Origin: Elusimicrobia bacterium GWB2_63_22
GTDB taxonomy: Bacteria; Elusimicrobiota; Elusimicrobia; Elusimicrobiales; UBA9959
Assembly: GCA_001799735.1 (NCBI GenBank)
Contig: MGUA01000005.1
Location: 15,763-79,762, forward strand
Reading direction: 5' to 3'
DNA: 64,000 nt
The number at the start of each line of letters is the position of its first letter. The first letter of the stretch is position 1. The translations under genes and the position numbers were made by a program. The notes under the pieces are model-generated. The model searched no databases, was not told the DNA's origin, and saw nothing but the letters and a program-made list of their open reading frames with translations. Of the stretch, positions 15,150 through 24,600 are shown piece by piece.

Positions 15150-16238
15150 TCAGCGCTTGCCCTCTATCTCCTGCTCGATGCCCTTGATGGCCAGCAGCAC
15201 GTCGTCGGGGTTGGAGGCGGCCTGCAGGATGTCCTCCAGCTTGGCCATGCCCTCCTTGTGCATCTTCACGAGCGACTGGTTGAAGGTCTGCATGCCGTAG
15301 AAGGCGCCCTTGCCTATCGCCCCGGTGATGCCGTCTATGGTGTTTTCCGCGATCATCTTCTTGATGTGCGGGGTGTTGGTCATGATCTCCACCGCCGGCA
15401 GGCGCCCGCCCTTGGAGCAGGGCAGCAGGCGCTGCGAGATGATGCCGCGCAGGCTTTCCGAAAGCTGCATGCGGACCTGGCCCTGCTGGTGCGGCGGGAA
15501 CAGGTCGATGATGCGCGAGACCGTCTGCACGGCGTTCATGGTATGCAGCGTCGCGAAGACCAGGTGGCCGGTCTCGGCCGCGGTGATGGCCGCCTGCGTG
15601 GTCTCCAGGTCGCGCATTTCGCCGACCAGGATGATGTCCGGGTCCTGGCGCATGGCCGCGCGCAGCGCGTCCACGAAGGTGGTGGTGTCGGCGCCGAGCT
15701 CGCGCTGGCTGATGATGCACTTCTTCTCGGTGAAGGAGAATTCTATGGGGTCCTCGACGGTGATGATGTGCGCCTCCCAGCTCTGGTTGAGGTACTCTAT
15801 CATCGCCGCCAGCGTGGAAGTCTTGCCGGAGCCGGTGATGCCGGTGACCAGCACCAGGCCGCGCTCGTTGGTCAGGATCTTCTTGATGGAGTCCTGCGGC
15901 AGGCGCAGCTCCTCGAAAGTGGGGATCTTGAGCGGGATGTGGCGGATCGCCACGCCGATCTTGCCCTTATGCATGAAGACGTTGAAGCGGAACCGGCCCA
16001 GCTCGCCGCCCTCGTAGGAGAAGTCGCACTCGTGCTTCTCCTCGAAGATCCGCTTGAGCCGCGGGGTCATCAGCGGGAACACCAGGTCCTCCACTTCCTT
16101 CTCGGTCATGTTGGAGGAATTGATGGGGGTGATGGCGCCGTGGATGCGCAGGAAGACGGAGGAGTCGCCTCGGATATGCGTATCCGAAGCCTTGTTCTGC
16201 ACCATCACTTTCAGCAGCAGGTTCAGGTTTATGGCCAT
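15150..16238 (-). CDS. pilT: Type IV pilus retraction ATPase PilT
   Basis: A 362-residue hexameric ATPase that powers pilus disassembly and twitching. It has an N-terminal PAS-like domain (1-100) followed by the RecA-like motor: Walker A GITGSGKTS, the Asp box near ITVEDPIEF, Walker B DIILVGEMRD and the His box GHLVFATLHT. The order and spacing are those of PilT, and the protein lacks the N-terminal and zinc extension of PilB. It lies 16 bases after ftsZ, and a pilin gene lies beyond ftsQ on the other strand. Confidence 0.95.
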   Translation of the reverse strand: MAINLNLLLKVMVQNKASDTHIRGDSSVFLRIHGAITPINSSNMTEKEVEDLVFPLMTPRLKRIFEEKHECDFSYEGGELGRFRFNVFMHKGKIGVAIRHIPLKIPTFEELRLPQDSIKKILTNERGLVLVTGITGSGKTSTLAAMIEYLNQSWEAHIITVEDPIEFSFTEKKCIISQRELGADTTTFVDALRAAMRQDPDIILVGEMRDLETTQAAITAAETGHLVFATLHTMNAVQTVSRIIDLFPPHQQGQVRMQLSESLRGIISQRLLPCSKGGRLPAVEIMTNTPHIKKMIAENTIDGITGAIGKGAFYGMQTFNQSLVKMHKEGMAKLEDILQAASNPDDVLLAIKGIEQEIEGKR

Positions 16239-16254
16239 ATCGGTTCCCCCCGCC

Positions 16255-17409
16255 TTATTTAAGCCGCTTTACGGAATTCTGCCGGCGCAGGTAAGCGGGC
16301 TTGTCCATGTCGTCGTCGCCGAGCGAGCCCGAGGAAGAGGCGGCCGGCAGAAAATCGTCGTCCACCCGGCGGCGGCCCGCGGCGCGGCCGAGGCCGCGCA
16401 GGCGGGCCAGGTCGCCGGCCAGTTCGCCGCGCTTGGACGGGAAGCCGGTGGCGATCACGGTGATCTTTATCTCGTCGCCCAGCGTCTCGTCGAACGCCTG
16501 TCCGAATTTCACAAAAACGTCGGGGTTGGCGTGCTTCTTGATGTACTCCATCGCCTCGTCCAGCTCCACGATGCGGATGTCGCGGGAGCTGGTGAAGTTG
16601 ACCAGGATACCCTTGGCGCCGTCTATTACCGCGCTCTCGAGCATGGGGGAGTGCACGGCTTCCTTGGCCGCCTCTATGTGGCGCTCGGGCCCGGAGGCGC
16701 GGCCTATGCCGATAAGGGCCTCGCCGGACTTGGTCATGATCTTGCGCACGTCGGCGAAGTCCACGTTGATGGAGCCGCTGCGCGTGATCACGTCGGAAAT
16801 GCCCTGGATGGCCTGGCGCAGCACATCGTCGGCCTTGCGGTAGGCGTCGCTGCTGGAGGTGTCGCGGTCCACCACGGAAAGGATGCGGTCGTTGGGGATG
16901 ACCAGCAGGCAGTCGGTGTGCTTGCGCAGTTCCTGGATGCCGGCCTGCGCCTGGTCGGCCCGGGCCTTGCCCTCGAAGCCGAACGGTCTGGTGACCACGC
17001 CGACCACCAGCGCGTTGGGGTTGCTTTCCTTGGCGGACTGGGCCACCACCGGCGCCGCGCCGGTGCCGGTGCCGCCGCCCATGCCGGCGGTTATGAAGAT
17101 GAGGTCCGCGTCGGCCACGGCCTCGCGGAGCAGCTCCGCGGATTCCACGGCGGCGTCCTTACCCTTGGAGGGGTCGCCGCCGACGCCGAGGCCCTTGGTC
17201 AGGGTCTCGCCGATCTGGATGCGGTTGGGCGCCTTGCTGCGGCGCAGGTCCTGCGCGTCGGTGTTGACGGCCACGAACTCCACCAGGCGGATGTCGGCCT
17301 CCACCATGCGGTTGACGGCGTTGCCGCCGCCGCCGCCGACGCCGATGACCTTGATGACCGCTTCGCGGTCCTGGAAATCGTTGTTGTAGCGTATCCTGTT
17401 TTCAGACAT
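16255..17409 (-). CDS. ftsZ: Cell division GTPase FtsZ
   Basis: A 384-residue tubulin homologue that polymerises into the division ring. The T1 motif is GVGGGGGNAVNRM (about residues 23-35), the signature is GGGTGTGAAPVVA (about 110), and the T7-loop and C-terminal domains are present. A Gly/Arg/Asp-rich linker of about 45 residues is followed by the C-terminal peptide DKPAYLRRQ, which binds FtsA. It is 15 bases downstream of ftsA in the order ftsQ-ftsA-ftsZ. Confidence 0.98.
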   Translation of the reverse strand: MSENRIRYNNDFQDREAVIKVIGVGGGGGNAVNRMVEADIRLVEFVAVNTDAQDLRRSKAPNRIQIGETLTKGLGVGGDPSKGKDAAVESAELLREAVADADLIFITAGMGGGTGTGAAPVVAQSAKESNPNALVVGVVTRPFGFEGKARADQAQAGIQELRKHTDCLLVIPNDRILSVVDRDTSSSDAYRKADDVLRQAIQGISDVITRSGSINVDFADVRKIMTKSGEALIGIGRASGPERHIEAAKEAVHSPMLESAVIDGAKGILVNFTSSRDIRIVELDEAMEYIKKHANPDVFVKFGQAFDETLGDEIKITVIATGFPSKRGELAGDLARLRGLGRAAGRRRVDDDFLPAASSSGSLGDDDMDKPAYLRRQNSVKRLK

Positions 17410-17424
17410 AATGAGCCGTACCGC

Positions 17425-18657
17425 TTAGAACAGGTCCTTGAACCAGCGCCAGAGCTTCTTCTCGACGGAGCCGCCGCGGGCGGGCGCGGGCGTGTCGGTG
17501 TTCCAGGACTTCAGGTGCGGGTAGCAGACCAGCGCCACGGCGCCCAGGTAGGGCTGGGTCATGTACTCCTCGGGGCACTGCAGGATCTCCTGCGCCGGCA
17601 GGCCCAGGCGGGCCTGGCTGAGGTCGAGCAGCTGCTCGGCCGCCTCGGGCATGCCCTTAAGCAGGGCGCCGCCGCCGGTGAGGATGGCGCCGCCGGGCAG
17701 GTCCGCGTAGTTGGAGCTCTGCACCGACTGGTTGATCTTCTCGAAAATTTCCTCGGCCCGGGGCTGGATGAAATCCAGCAGTTCGCGGGGCCGCACTTCC
17801 TTCTTGGTCCTGGCGTCGAGCTTGGTGATGTTTATCACCTTGTCCTCCTCCAGCATGTTGGAGAAGACGGCGCCGTGCTTTTCCTTTATCTCCTGGGCGG
17901 CGGTCATGGTGGTGCCCAGCCCGTAGGCGATGTCGCGGGTGATATAGTCGCCGCCGACGGCGATCTCTTTGGAGAAATGGATGCTGCCCTCGGAGTAGAT
18001 GCCGATGGAGGTGATCTGGCCGCCGGCGTCTATCAGCAGGCAGCCGAGGTCCTTCTCCTCCTCGGACACCACCAGCTCGCCGACGGCGAGCAGCGTGTAG
18101 ATGGGCGCCACCACGCGGAACCCCGCGCGGGAGACGGACTTCATAAGGTTGCTGATGATCGGGCTGGAGGCGGTGACGATGTGCACGCCCACCTCGAGGA
18201 GGGCGCCTTCCATGCCGATGGGGTTGGGCACGCCGCGCTGGCGGTCCAGGGAGAAGCCCTGCGGGATGACGTGCAGGATCTCGCGGTCGGAGGAGAGGGG
18301 CACCGTCTTGGCGCTCTCGATCACGCTGGCGACGTCCTCGCTGGTGATCTCCTTGTCGGTGCGGGCGATATTGTAGCCGCCCTTGTTGTCGAAGGCCTGT
18401 ATGTGGGAGCCGCGCACCCCGAGGTAGACCTCGCCCACGACCTCGTTGGCCTTGCCCTCCGCCGCCTCCATCACGTGGTCCACGGCGCGGGCGGTCTCCT
18501 CTATGTTGACCACCACGCCGCCCTTGAGGCCCTTGCACGGCGCGGACGCCCCGGCGAGGATGCGGATCTTGTTGTGCTCCTCGTCACGCTCGGCGATAAC
18601 GCAGGTGACCCGGCTCGATCCCATGTCGAGCCCGGCGATGATCTCAGATTTTCCCAT
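17425..18657 (-). CDS. ftsA: Cell division protein FtsA
   Basis: A 410-residue actin-fold membrane tether of FtsZ. The phosphate-1 motif (AGLDMGSSRVTCVIAE) lies near residue 9, phosphate-2 and adenosine motifs (LIDAGGQITSIGIY; ILTGGGALLKG) follow, and the family-specific 1C domain is present. The C-terminus VEKKLWRWFKDLF is an amphipathic helix for membrane binding, normal for FtsA. It lies between ftsQ and ftsZ. Confidence 0.97.
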   Translation of the reverse strand: MGKSEIIAGLDMGSSRVTCVIAERDEEHNKIRILAGASAPCKGLKGGVVVNIEETARAVDHVMEAAEGKANEVVGEVYLGVRGSHIQAFDNKGGYNIARTDKEITSEDVASVIESAKTVPLSSDREILHVIPQGFSLDRQRGVPNPIGMEGALLEVGVHIVTASSPIISNLMKSVSRAGFRVVAPIYTLLAVGELVVSEEEKDLGCLLIDAGGQITSIGIYSEGSIHFSKEIAVGGDYITRDIAYGLGTTMTAAQEIKEKHGAVFSNMLEEDKVINITKLDARTKKEVRPRELLDFIQPRAEEIFEKINQSVQSSNYADLPGGAILTGGGALLKGMPEAAEQLLDLSQARLGLPAQEILQCPEEYMTQPYLGAVALVCYPHLKSWNTDTPAPARGGSVEKKLWRWFKDLF

Positions 18658-18726
18658 ATGATGCTCCAGAAATTAAGAACGGGCTCCGGTTTGGGCCGGC
18701 GGCCGCAACGATGTTGTTGACGTATG

Positions 18727-19521
18727 CTACTTCAGCGAGGAAACGAAGACCTTGCCTTCCCGGAAATATCTCAGGTCCACCCGCAGGGGCCCCCCGGTTT
18801 TCCGGGCGGCGTCTTCCATGACTTCGTTCAATCTTAATATTTTTAAGCGGGTGAATTCAAATCCGCCCCAGAACACGGTGGAGCCGTCCTCCAAACCGAG
18901 CCGGCAGTCCCCGGAAACTCCGGGGCAGTCCAGCAGCAGCGGGCGCGTGGCGAACAGGGGCCCGAGCGGCTTGACTCCGGCCAGGAAAGCGGCCAGGGCC
19001 GGGGCCTTTTTGGCCTGGGTCCGCACCGAGACCGCGAAGGGCGCGGCCCCGTCGTCCCGCAGGCTTTCCGTCATGAAGCGGCCGGAGACGCCCAGGTAGG
19101 CCGTGGCCCCGTTGAGCAGCACGGGCGAGACCACCTCTTCCGGGAGAGCCTTTACGCTGGCCTTGCCGGTAATAAAATTCCTGCCCACGCTGACCTCGGA
19201 AAGCCCGGGGTGGCGGCGGCGGATCTCTTCGGCGAGCTCGGCGCAGCGCCGGGCGGAAAGCGGCAAATTGACGGCCTTGGCCATCAGCTCCCTGGCGGAA
19301 GCGGCGGCCGACGGAGAAGGGCAGTCCACCTCGAAGGAGTCGGGCTTGAAGGACAGTATCCCGCCGCCGAAAAAGCCGCGGGCCGCCTTAAGCCCGGCGG
19401 CGGACAGCCAGGCGGCGGCCAGCAGGCCGAGCACGGCCCCGGCCACGGCCCCGCCGCGGCGCAGCAGGCTGTTGCGCACCTTCATGCGCACCCTCACCTT
19501 GTATCTTCTTTTTGCCGGCAT
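18727..19521 (-). CDS. ftsQ: Cell division protein FtsQ/DivIB-like
   Basis: A 264-residue bitopic protein with a basic cytoplasmic tail (1-23), one membrane helix (about 24-45), then a POTRA-like domain (FSFKPDSFEV onwards, with the RHPGLSEVSVGRNF segment) and a beta domain ending KILRLNEVMEDAARKTGGPLRVDLRYFREGKVFVSS. Sequence similarity to FtsQ is weak; the call rests on topology, the POTRA-like segment and position directly before ftsA. A promoter with TTGACA and GATAAT lies immediately upstream. Confidence 0.8.
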   Translation of the reverse strand: MPAKRRYKVRVRMKVRNSLLRRGGAVAGAVLGLLAAAWLSAAGLKAARGFFGGGILSFKPDSFEVDCPSPSAAASARELMAKAVNLPLSARRCAELAEEIRRRHPGLSEVSVGRNFITGKASVKALPEEVVSPVLLNGATAYLGVSGRFMTESLRDDGAAPFAVSVRTQAKKAPALAAFLAGVKPLGPLFATRPLLLDCPGVSGDCRLGLEDGSTVFWGGFEFTRLKILRLNEVMEDAARKTGGPLRVDLRYFREGKVFVSSLK

Positions 19522-19558
19522 CGCTGATATTATCCTGTAAAAGGCCGGGGGCTGTCAA
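19522..19558 (-). promoter_or_regulatory. Promoter of ftsQ-ftsA-ftsZ, close to the start codon
   Basis: On the minus strand TTGACA (19558-19553), 18 bp, GATAAT (19534-19529), then 7 bases to the ATG at 19521. RNA would begin at or next to the start codon and there is no Shine-Dalgarno sequence, so the message may be leaderless. Confidence 0.6.
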
Positions 19559-19575
19559 TCGAGTAACTATTTGCC

Positions 19576-19603
19576 TTGCCTTGCGGATTTTTTTTTGTAT
19601 AAT
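19576..19603 (+). promoter_or_regulatory. Promoter of tRNA-Lys (and pilin)
   Basis: TTGCCT (19576-19581), 16 bp, TATAAT (19598-19603); the tRNA begins 22 bases further on. Confidence 0.65.
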
Positions 19604-19625
19604 TACAACTGTTGCAGTACAAAAA

Positions 19626-19697
19626 GCGCCCGTAGCTCAGTGGTAGAGCATCCGCCTTTTAAGCGGGTGGCCGCGCGTTCGAATCGCGCCGGGCGCA
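19626..19697 (+). tRNA. tRNA-Lys (anticodon TTT)
   Basis: Acceptor GCGCCCG (19626-19632) pairs with CGGGCGC (19690-19696). D-arm GCTC/GAGC; anticodon stem TCCGC/GCGGG (first pair a wobble) around CTTTTAA gives TTT. T-arm GCGCG/CGCGC encloses TTCGAAT. The discriminator is A; CCA is not encoded. The pilin gene starts 37 bases downstream. Confidence 0.95.
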
Positions 19698-19710
19698 ATT
19701 ATAAACGACA

Positions 19711-19727
19711 GTTTCCAAGGGGGAAAC
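19711..19727 (+). promoter_or_regulatory. Hairpin presenting the pilin ribosome binding site
   Basis: GTTTCC (19711-19716), loop AAGGG, GGAAAC (19722-19727), with the Shine-Dalgarno AAGGGGG mostly in the loop and the ATG at 19735. It could tune translation of the pilin. Confidence 0.4.
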
Positions 19728-19734
19728 ACACATA

Positions 19735-20184
19735 ATGAAGAACACGAAAAAAGGTTTCACGCTGATAGAGCTGCTGGTGGTCGTGCTGATCATCGGTATC
19801 CTGGCCTCGATCGCCATCCCGCAGTACTTTAAAGTCGTGGAGAAAGCCCGCGTGGCCGAGGCTATGTCCCTCATCGCCAGCGTGAAGTCCGCCCAGGAAA
19901 GGTTCCTGGCCCGCGGCGGCACCTACACCAACGACCTTACCAAGCTCGACATCAGCTACCCCGGCATGACCGCCAACTCCATCGCCACCAAGTTCTTCGC
20001 CGGAACCGTGGTCAACGGCACCTGCGCCAGCGGCCCCTGCTTCATGATGACCGTGACCCGCCACACCAACGCGTCCAGCGTCGCCGCCCGCTACGGCAAC
20101 TACGCCCTGAACGTAAATGTGCCGGACAGGCCCCAGGTGCAGATGGCCGCCCCCTCGGCGGTACTCAACGAACTGGTGGACTAA
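19735..20184 (+). CDS. Type IV pilin / pseudopilin
   Basis: A 149-residue prepilin with a short leader MKNTKKG cleaved before Phe (KG|FTLIELLVVVLIIGILASIA), Glu5 of the mature protein and a hydrophobic N-terminal helix, then a small globular domain. A Cys pair (GTCASGPC, about residues 97-102) may form a short disulphide loop in the C-terminal region. The segment QYFKVVEKARVAEAM resembles Elusimicrobiota pilins. It appears cotranscribed with tRNA-Lys, with pilT 3.5 kb away. It could be the major pilin or a minor one. Confidence 0.93.
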   Translation: MKNTKKGFTLIELLVVVLIIGILASIAIPQYFKVVEKARVAEAMSLIASVKSAQERFLARGGTYTNDLTKLDISYPGMTANSIATKFFAGTVVNGTCASGPCFMMTVTRHTNASSVAARYGNYALNVNVPDRPQVQMAAPSAVLNELVD

Positions 20185-20320
20185 AGCCCGGAAAAAAATG
20201 AACCGCCACGGGCTCACCCTCGTGGCGCCCGGTGTCCAGAAGTGCGTTGCGCCAGCTTGAAGCGCGGGATATCCGTCTGCCGGCCTGGTCCGGCAGTGTT
20301 CCCCCGGCTCCACAACAAAA

Positions 20321-20345
20321 AAACCCGCCTCGGCGGGTTTTTTTA
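20321..20345. terminator. Bidirectional terminator between pilin and receiver-propeller genes
   Basis: AAACCCGCC (20321-20329), TC, GGCGGGTTT (20332-20340), with an A run before and a T run after, so it serves both converging genes. Other hairpins are CCACG/CGTGG near 20205-20226 and CTGCCGG/CCGGCAG at 20277-20296. Confidence 0.85.
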
Positions 20346-20361
20346 TGCCTTCCTGAATACG

Positions 20362-21594
20362 CTATTCGGCTTTCACCAGTTCCCCCGCCCCTGCCTCGTA
20401 GATCACAGACAGCCCGTCCCGCGCCAGCCAGAGGCGCGAACCGCGCCAGGCGAAAGCGGAGAGCGGGTTGCCCGGCCTGGAGGTCTTAAGCGTAAAGACC
20501 CCGTCCAGGGAAAGTGTGTCGTCGAGGTTGTGCCGGTACAGCCGGCCCGTGGAGGAGACCGCGGCCCACAGGTATTTCTTGGTCTTGTAGATCTGGTCCG
20601 GCTTCTCCGGCAGCTTGAAGGAAACCGTGGGCGTCAGTTCGGAGTCGGGCAGGCGCAGCACGGCGTTGCCCTCGCTGTCGCAGGTCCACAGGTATTCCCC
20701 GTCGTAGAACAGCGCGCTCACCTTGCCGGGCATCGGGAAACTCTTCAGCAGCGGCAGTCCGGGCGCCAGCCGCCTGGCTTCCACGGTCTTTTTCCAGGAG
20801 TCGGCCACGTACAGCGTGTCCCCGGCCAGGGCCAGGCCGCTGATGTGCGTTTTCTCCAGCGGGAAAGTCTGCTCCAGGCGGAGGCCGTCCTGCCCGTTGG
20901 CGTAGACGTAGACGGCCTGCGTCAGCCAGTCGCCGGCTACGAGCTGCTTGTCGTTCCACACCATGGCGGAGATATTTGCGGCTACGCCCGGGTATTCCTT
21001 ATGGTAGGCGGCGGCGGAAACTTTTGTCTGGCGGTACACCATGGCGCCGGAGAACAGCAGGATGGCGGCCAGGGCCGTCAGCGCGACGGGCCTGCGGGCG
21101 GGCCGGACTATGACCGGCTCCACCGGGGCGGCAACTACGGGCTCCGCCGCGGGCAGCGGCCTGAAAGGCTCAGGCGCCTTTTCCCTTACGGGCGCCTCAC
21201 TGCGGGGAGGGACCGCGCGGATCACGGCCGGGGTGCCGCCCTGCACGAATTTTTTTACGGTCTCCACCAACTGGGCGTTCTCGAAAGGCTTCTGCAGGTA
21301 TTCGCTCGCGCCCAGCTTCATAACGTCCACCGCGGACTGGATATGCCCGTAGCCGGTGATCATGATCACCGGCAGGGTGCCGTCAATTTTCTTCAGCCCC
21401 TCCAGCACCTCTATCCCGTCCATGCCGGGCAGGCGGATGTCGAGCAGCACCAGGTCGGGGCGGCTCTCGGCGACCATGGCCAGCGCGGAAGGGCCGTCGC
21501 CGGCCTCGGAGATCTCGTAGCCGCGCAGCTTGAGGACATTGCGCACCGCAAGGCGCATGTCGGGCTCGTCGTCAACAATAAGGATGCGTGCCAT
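20362..21594 (-). CDS. Receiver domain fused to membrane helix and extracytoplasmic beta-propeller
   Basis: A 410-residue protein. Residues 1-118 are a complete response-regulator receiver (acidic D8-D9, phosphoacceptor D52, T80, K102). A Pro/Glu linker (125-168) leads to one membrane helix (about 170-186, VALTALAAILLFSGAMV). Residues 195-410 form repeats of a propeller type (LYVADSWKKTVEARR, YLWTCDSEGNAVLRL, YLWAAVSSTGRLYRH, LWLARDGLSVIYEA). There is no output DNA-binding domain. The receiver would be cytoplasmic and the propeller periplasmic, so phosphorylation might signal outward. The gene follows the coiled-coil kinase by 7 bases, so that kinase is the likely partner. Confidence 0.85.
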   Translation of the reverse strand: MARILIVDDEPDMRLAVRNVLKLRGYEISEAGDGPSALAMVAESRPDLVLLDIRLPGMDGIEVLEGLKKIDGTLPVIMITGYGHIQSAVDVMKLGASEYLQKPFENAQLVETVKKFVQGGTPAVIRAVPPRSEAPVREKAPEPFRPLPAAEPVVAAPVEPVIVRPARRPVALTALAAILLFSGAMVYRQTKVSAAAYHKEYPGVAANISAMVWNDKQLVAGDWLTQAVYVYANGQDGLRLEQTFPLEKTHISGLALAGDTLYVADSWKKTVEARRLAPGLPLLKSFPMPGKVSALFYDGEYLWTCDSEGNAVLRLPDSELTPTVSFKLPEKPDQIYKTKKYLWAAVSSTGRLYRHNLDDTLSLDGVFTLKTSRPGNPLSAFAWRGSRLWLARDGLSVIYEAGAGELVKAE

Positions 21595-21601
21595 ATTCCC
21601 C

Positions 21602-24600
21602 TCAGGCTTCAGGTAATTCGATTATCGCGGCGGCCCCCTTGCCGTGCTCGCTGGAAAGTTCCAGCGTGCCGCCGTGGGCCCGCACTACGTTCCTGGCCAG
21701 CGTAAGCCCCAGCCCCATCTTGCCTGGCCGGGTGGTAAAGAAAGGATGGAAGATCGCCCCGAGGTTCTTCTTTTCAACGCCTTCCCCTGTGTCCGCTATC
21801 TCCAGGCGCTGCCTGCCGCCGGCGGAGGAGACGGAAACCGTGATCTCGCCGCCCGAGGGCATGGCCTCGGCCGCGTTTACCAGCAGCTGCTCCAGCGCCG
21901 CGGCAAAACGCACACGGTCCAGGCTGACGGCTTTAAGTTTATCCCCGCCCTTGTGCCGCACCTTCACGCCCTTCAGCCGCCCGGAGGCGCGCAGCGAGGT
22001 CAGGACTTCGGCCAGCACCGAGGAGACGCGCTCCGGGGAGCGCTGCGGGATCACGGGCCTGGAAAAATTCATTATCGTGTCTATCTTCTTCTGCAGCGCC
22101 ACGATATTGCGCACTATCACGTCCAGGGACTCCTTGGCCCCCTCCGCCTCCGGGGCCTCGGAACAGAATTCCGCGTGGCTGCGGATGATGCTTATGGAAT
22201 TGGCTATCTGGTGCGCCACTCCGGCCACCAGTTCCTCGAAGTCCGGCATATAGCCGGGCGCGCCGGAGGACTGCCCCCGCGATTTGAGCTCGTCGAAATC
22301 CCTGCCGATCCTCTTCATGCGCGAGTTGACGTCGGAGAGCATCTTTTCCTTGATGACCAGCTTCTCCTCGGCTTCGCGCAGCATGGCGCGGTAAGGCCTG
22401 GCCTTAAGCTCCTCGCGCAGTTCCCGCTCGCGGCCCTGCAGCTCCGCCTTTTCGGCGCGGGTATCTTCCAGCTCGGCGCGCAGTTTCTCCAGGCGGCTTT
22501 CTTTGTCGGCCAGCAGGCGTTCCGCCTCCGTGGCCCTGGCAGAATGGGCCGGGGCCGATTTTTTGCGCATCATCGCCGCCAGGTTCTGCTTTTCCTTGCG
22601 CAGGGCCTCGGCCTCGTTCTTCAGCTCGTTCTCCGTCAGAGAAAGTTTGGAAATAGTGTTGTCGCGCTCCAAGATGCGGGCCTGGGCCTCTTTAAGCATC
22701 TCGTTCTCCGCCTGTATCTCCCTGGCGTATTTCTCCCCCAGTTCTATACGGCTGCGGCGCAGCAGGCCGCATTCCGCTTCCAGGCCGGACAGGGCCGAGC
22801 GCGCCTCGTCCAGCTCCAGTTCTTTCTGCTTGAGCAGCGCGCCGGCGTTGTGCAGCTTCCCGGAAAGTTCGGCATAACGCGCCTTCTCGGCGCCGGAAGC
22901 GGCGGCGGCTTCCTCTTCCACCTCGGCCACCCTGTAATTCAGAGTTTCTATTTCCACTTCCAGGGCCGACCTGGCCTCCAGGGCGGCCTCCAGTTCCATC
23001 TCGCGCTTTTTCAGCAGCGCCTGGGCGTCGCGCAGCCTGGCGGCGAGCTCGGAATGGCGGGTCTTTTCGGCCGCGCCGGAACCGGCGGCCTCGGTCTCCA
23101 CTTCGTTTATCCTGGCGCGCATCAGCTCCAGTTCCGAGAGCAGCGCCTCGCGGCCCTGCGCCGCGGACTGCAGTTCCATATCCTTCTTTTTAAGCAGGCC
23201 TTCCGCTTCGCGCAGCTTGGAAGAAACCTCGGCGTAGCGGGCCCTCTCGGCGCCGGAGGCCCCGGCGGCCCCGCTCTCTATATTCTTGATGCTGTCGCGC
23301 AGGGCTGCCACTTCGGCCAGGGCGGAATCTTTTTCCAGGTGGATGGCCTCGTTGGCCAGCACCATGTCGTCGTACTTGCGCAGCAGGGCGGTATACTTGC
23401 CGGCCTGTTCCTCCAGGGCGGCCATAAGCCCGGCGGCCTCGCTGTCGCGCGCCAGGGACTCCTGGGAGACCAGCGCCGAGGCCGAAGCCTCGGCCTTTAT
23501 GGCGGCGGCGCGGAACTTGTTGCGCTCCTCCTCCAGGCTCTTAAGCCGGCCGGCGTTTATCTCGTTCTCGTTCTCCGCGGCGCGGAGCTTTGAAAAAGCG
23601 TTGTGGAGCTGGGCGGAAGAGAATTTCCATTTTTCCTCGGCGTCGCCAAGTTCCCGCAGCAGGGTGTTCTCCCTGGCCCTGAGCTGGGCGTTCTCCTCTT
23701 CCTTGGCGCGCAGCGCCGCCTGGGAGTCGCTCAAGGCGGCCTGCGAGGAACGGACCTTCTCCAGGCTGCGGGCGGCCTCGGCGGACAGTTCGGCTTCCAG
23801 TGCGTCCACCCTGGCGGCCAGCGAGGAGGCCAGTTCCTGGGCGCGCTCGGCGGTATCCTTGCCGCTGCTGCTCCTGGCGGCCTCCAGCTCCTTGAGCAGG
23901 GAGCGGATGCGCACGTTGGCGTCCTTGAGCACGGCTTCTTTTTCGGCCAGGGCGGCCTTGGCCTCAGAGTAAAGTTTTTCCTGGTGGGCGGCCTCGGCTA
24001 TGGCCTCTTCCATCCTGGGGGCGGCGGCGGCCAGCTTGCGCTCCAGGTCTTCGGCCTTGCGGATCTGCTCGCGCAGCTCGTTCTTTAAAAGTTCCACCTT
24101 CAGCGTGAAGCCTTCCTCGGAGCGGGTGCCCTCCTGGGCGGCCTGTTCGAGGCGTTTTTCAAGGCCTTCGCGGATCTTCACGTACTTCTGGATCTGCGAC
24201 TCGCGCTCCTTGACGGTGGCGCGCTCCAGCGTCAGTTCCGCCTTGAGCTCCTCGAGGGAGCGCCAGATCTTATCCACCTCCGCCTCTTTGTCCTTGAGGA
24301 CGGAGCGGGCGCTGTTGACGTAAAGTTCTTTATCCGCGGCCCGGGATCTCTCGTCATCCAGGGCCTTGGACGCGGCCTCCAGCCGGCGGGCCAGGTCGTC
24401 GCGCTCGGAAGCCAGGGAGATAGCGGCGGTGCTCTCGCGGGAAAGGGCGTTCCTGGCTTCTTCCAGTGAGGCCGTCAGCGCGTTTTCCTTGCGCACAAAA
24501 CGCTCCATCTCCCCGTTATAGGCCTCGCGCGCGGAGAACAGCTGGTCCTCGAGCTCCTTTATCCGGGCGCCGAGGGTCTCCTCCCGGCCGTGCAGGTCGG

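Noticed and set aside
16054-18720. Very long open frame antisense to ftsZ/ftsA (and similar ones opposite the coiled-coil genes, 25303-28200)
   Set aside because: It is a GC-rich third-position artefact opposite clear genes; the translations are low-complexity and match no family.
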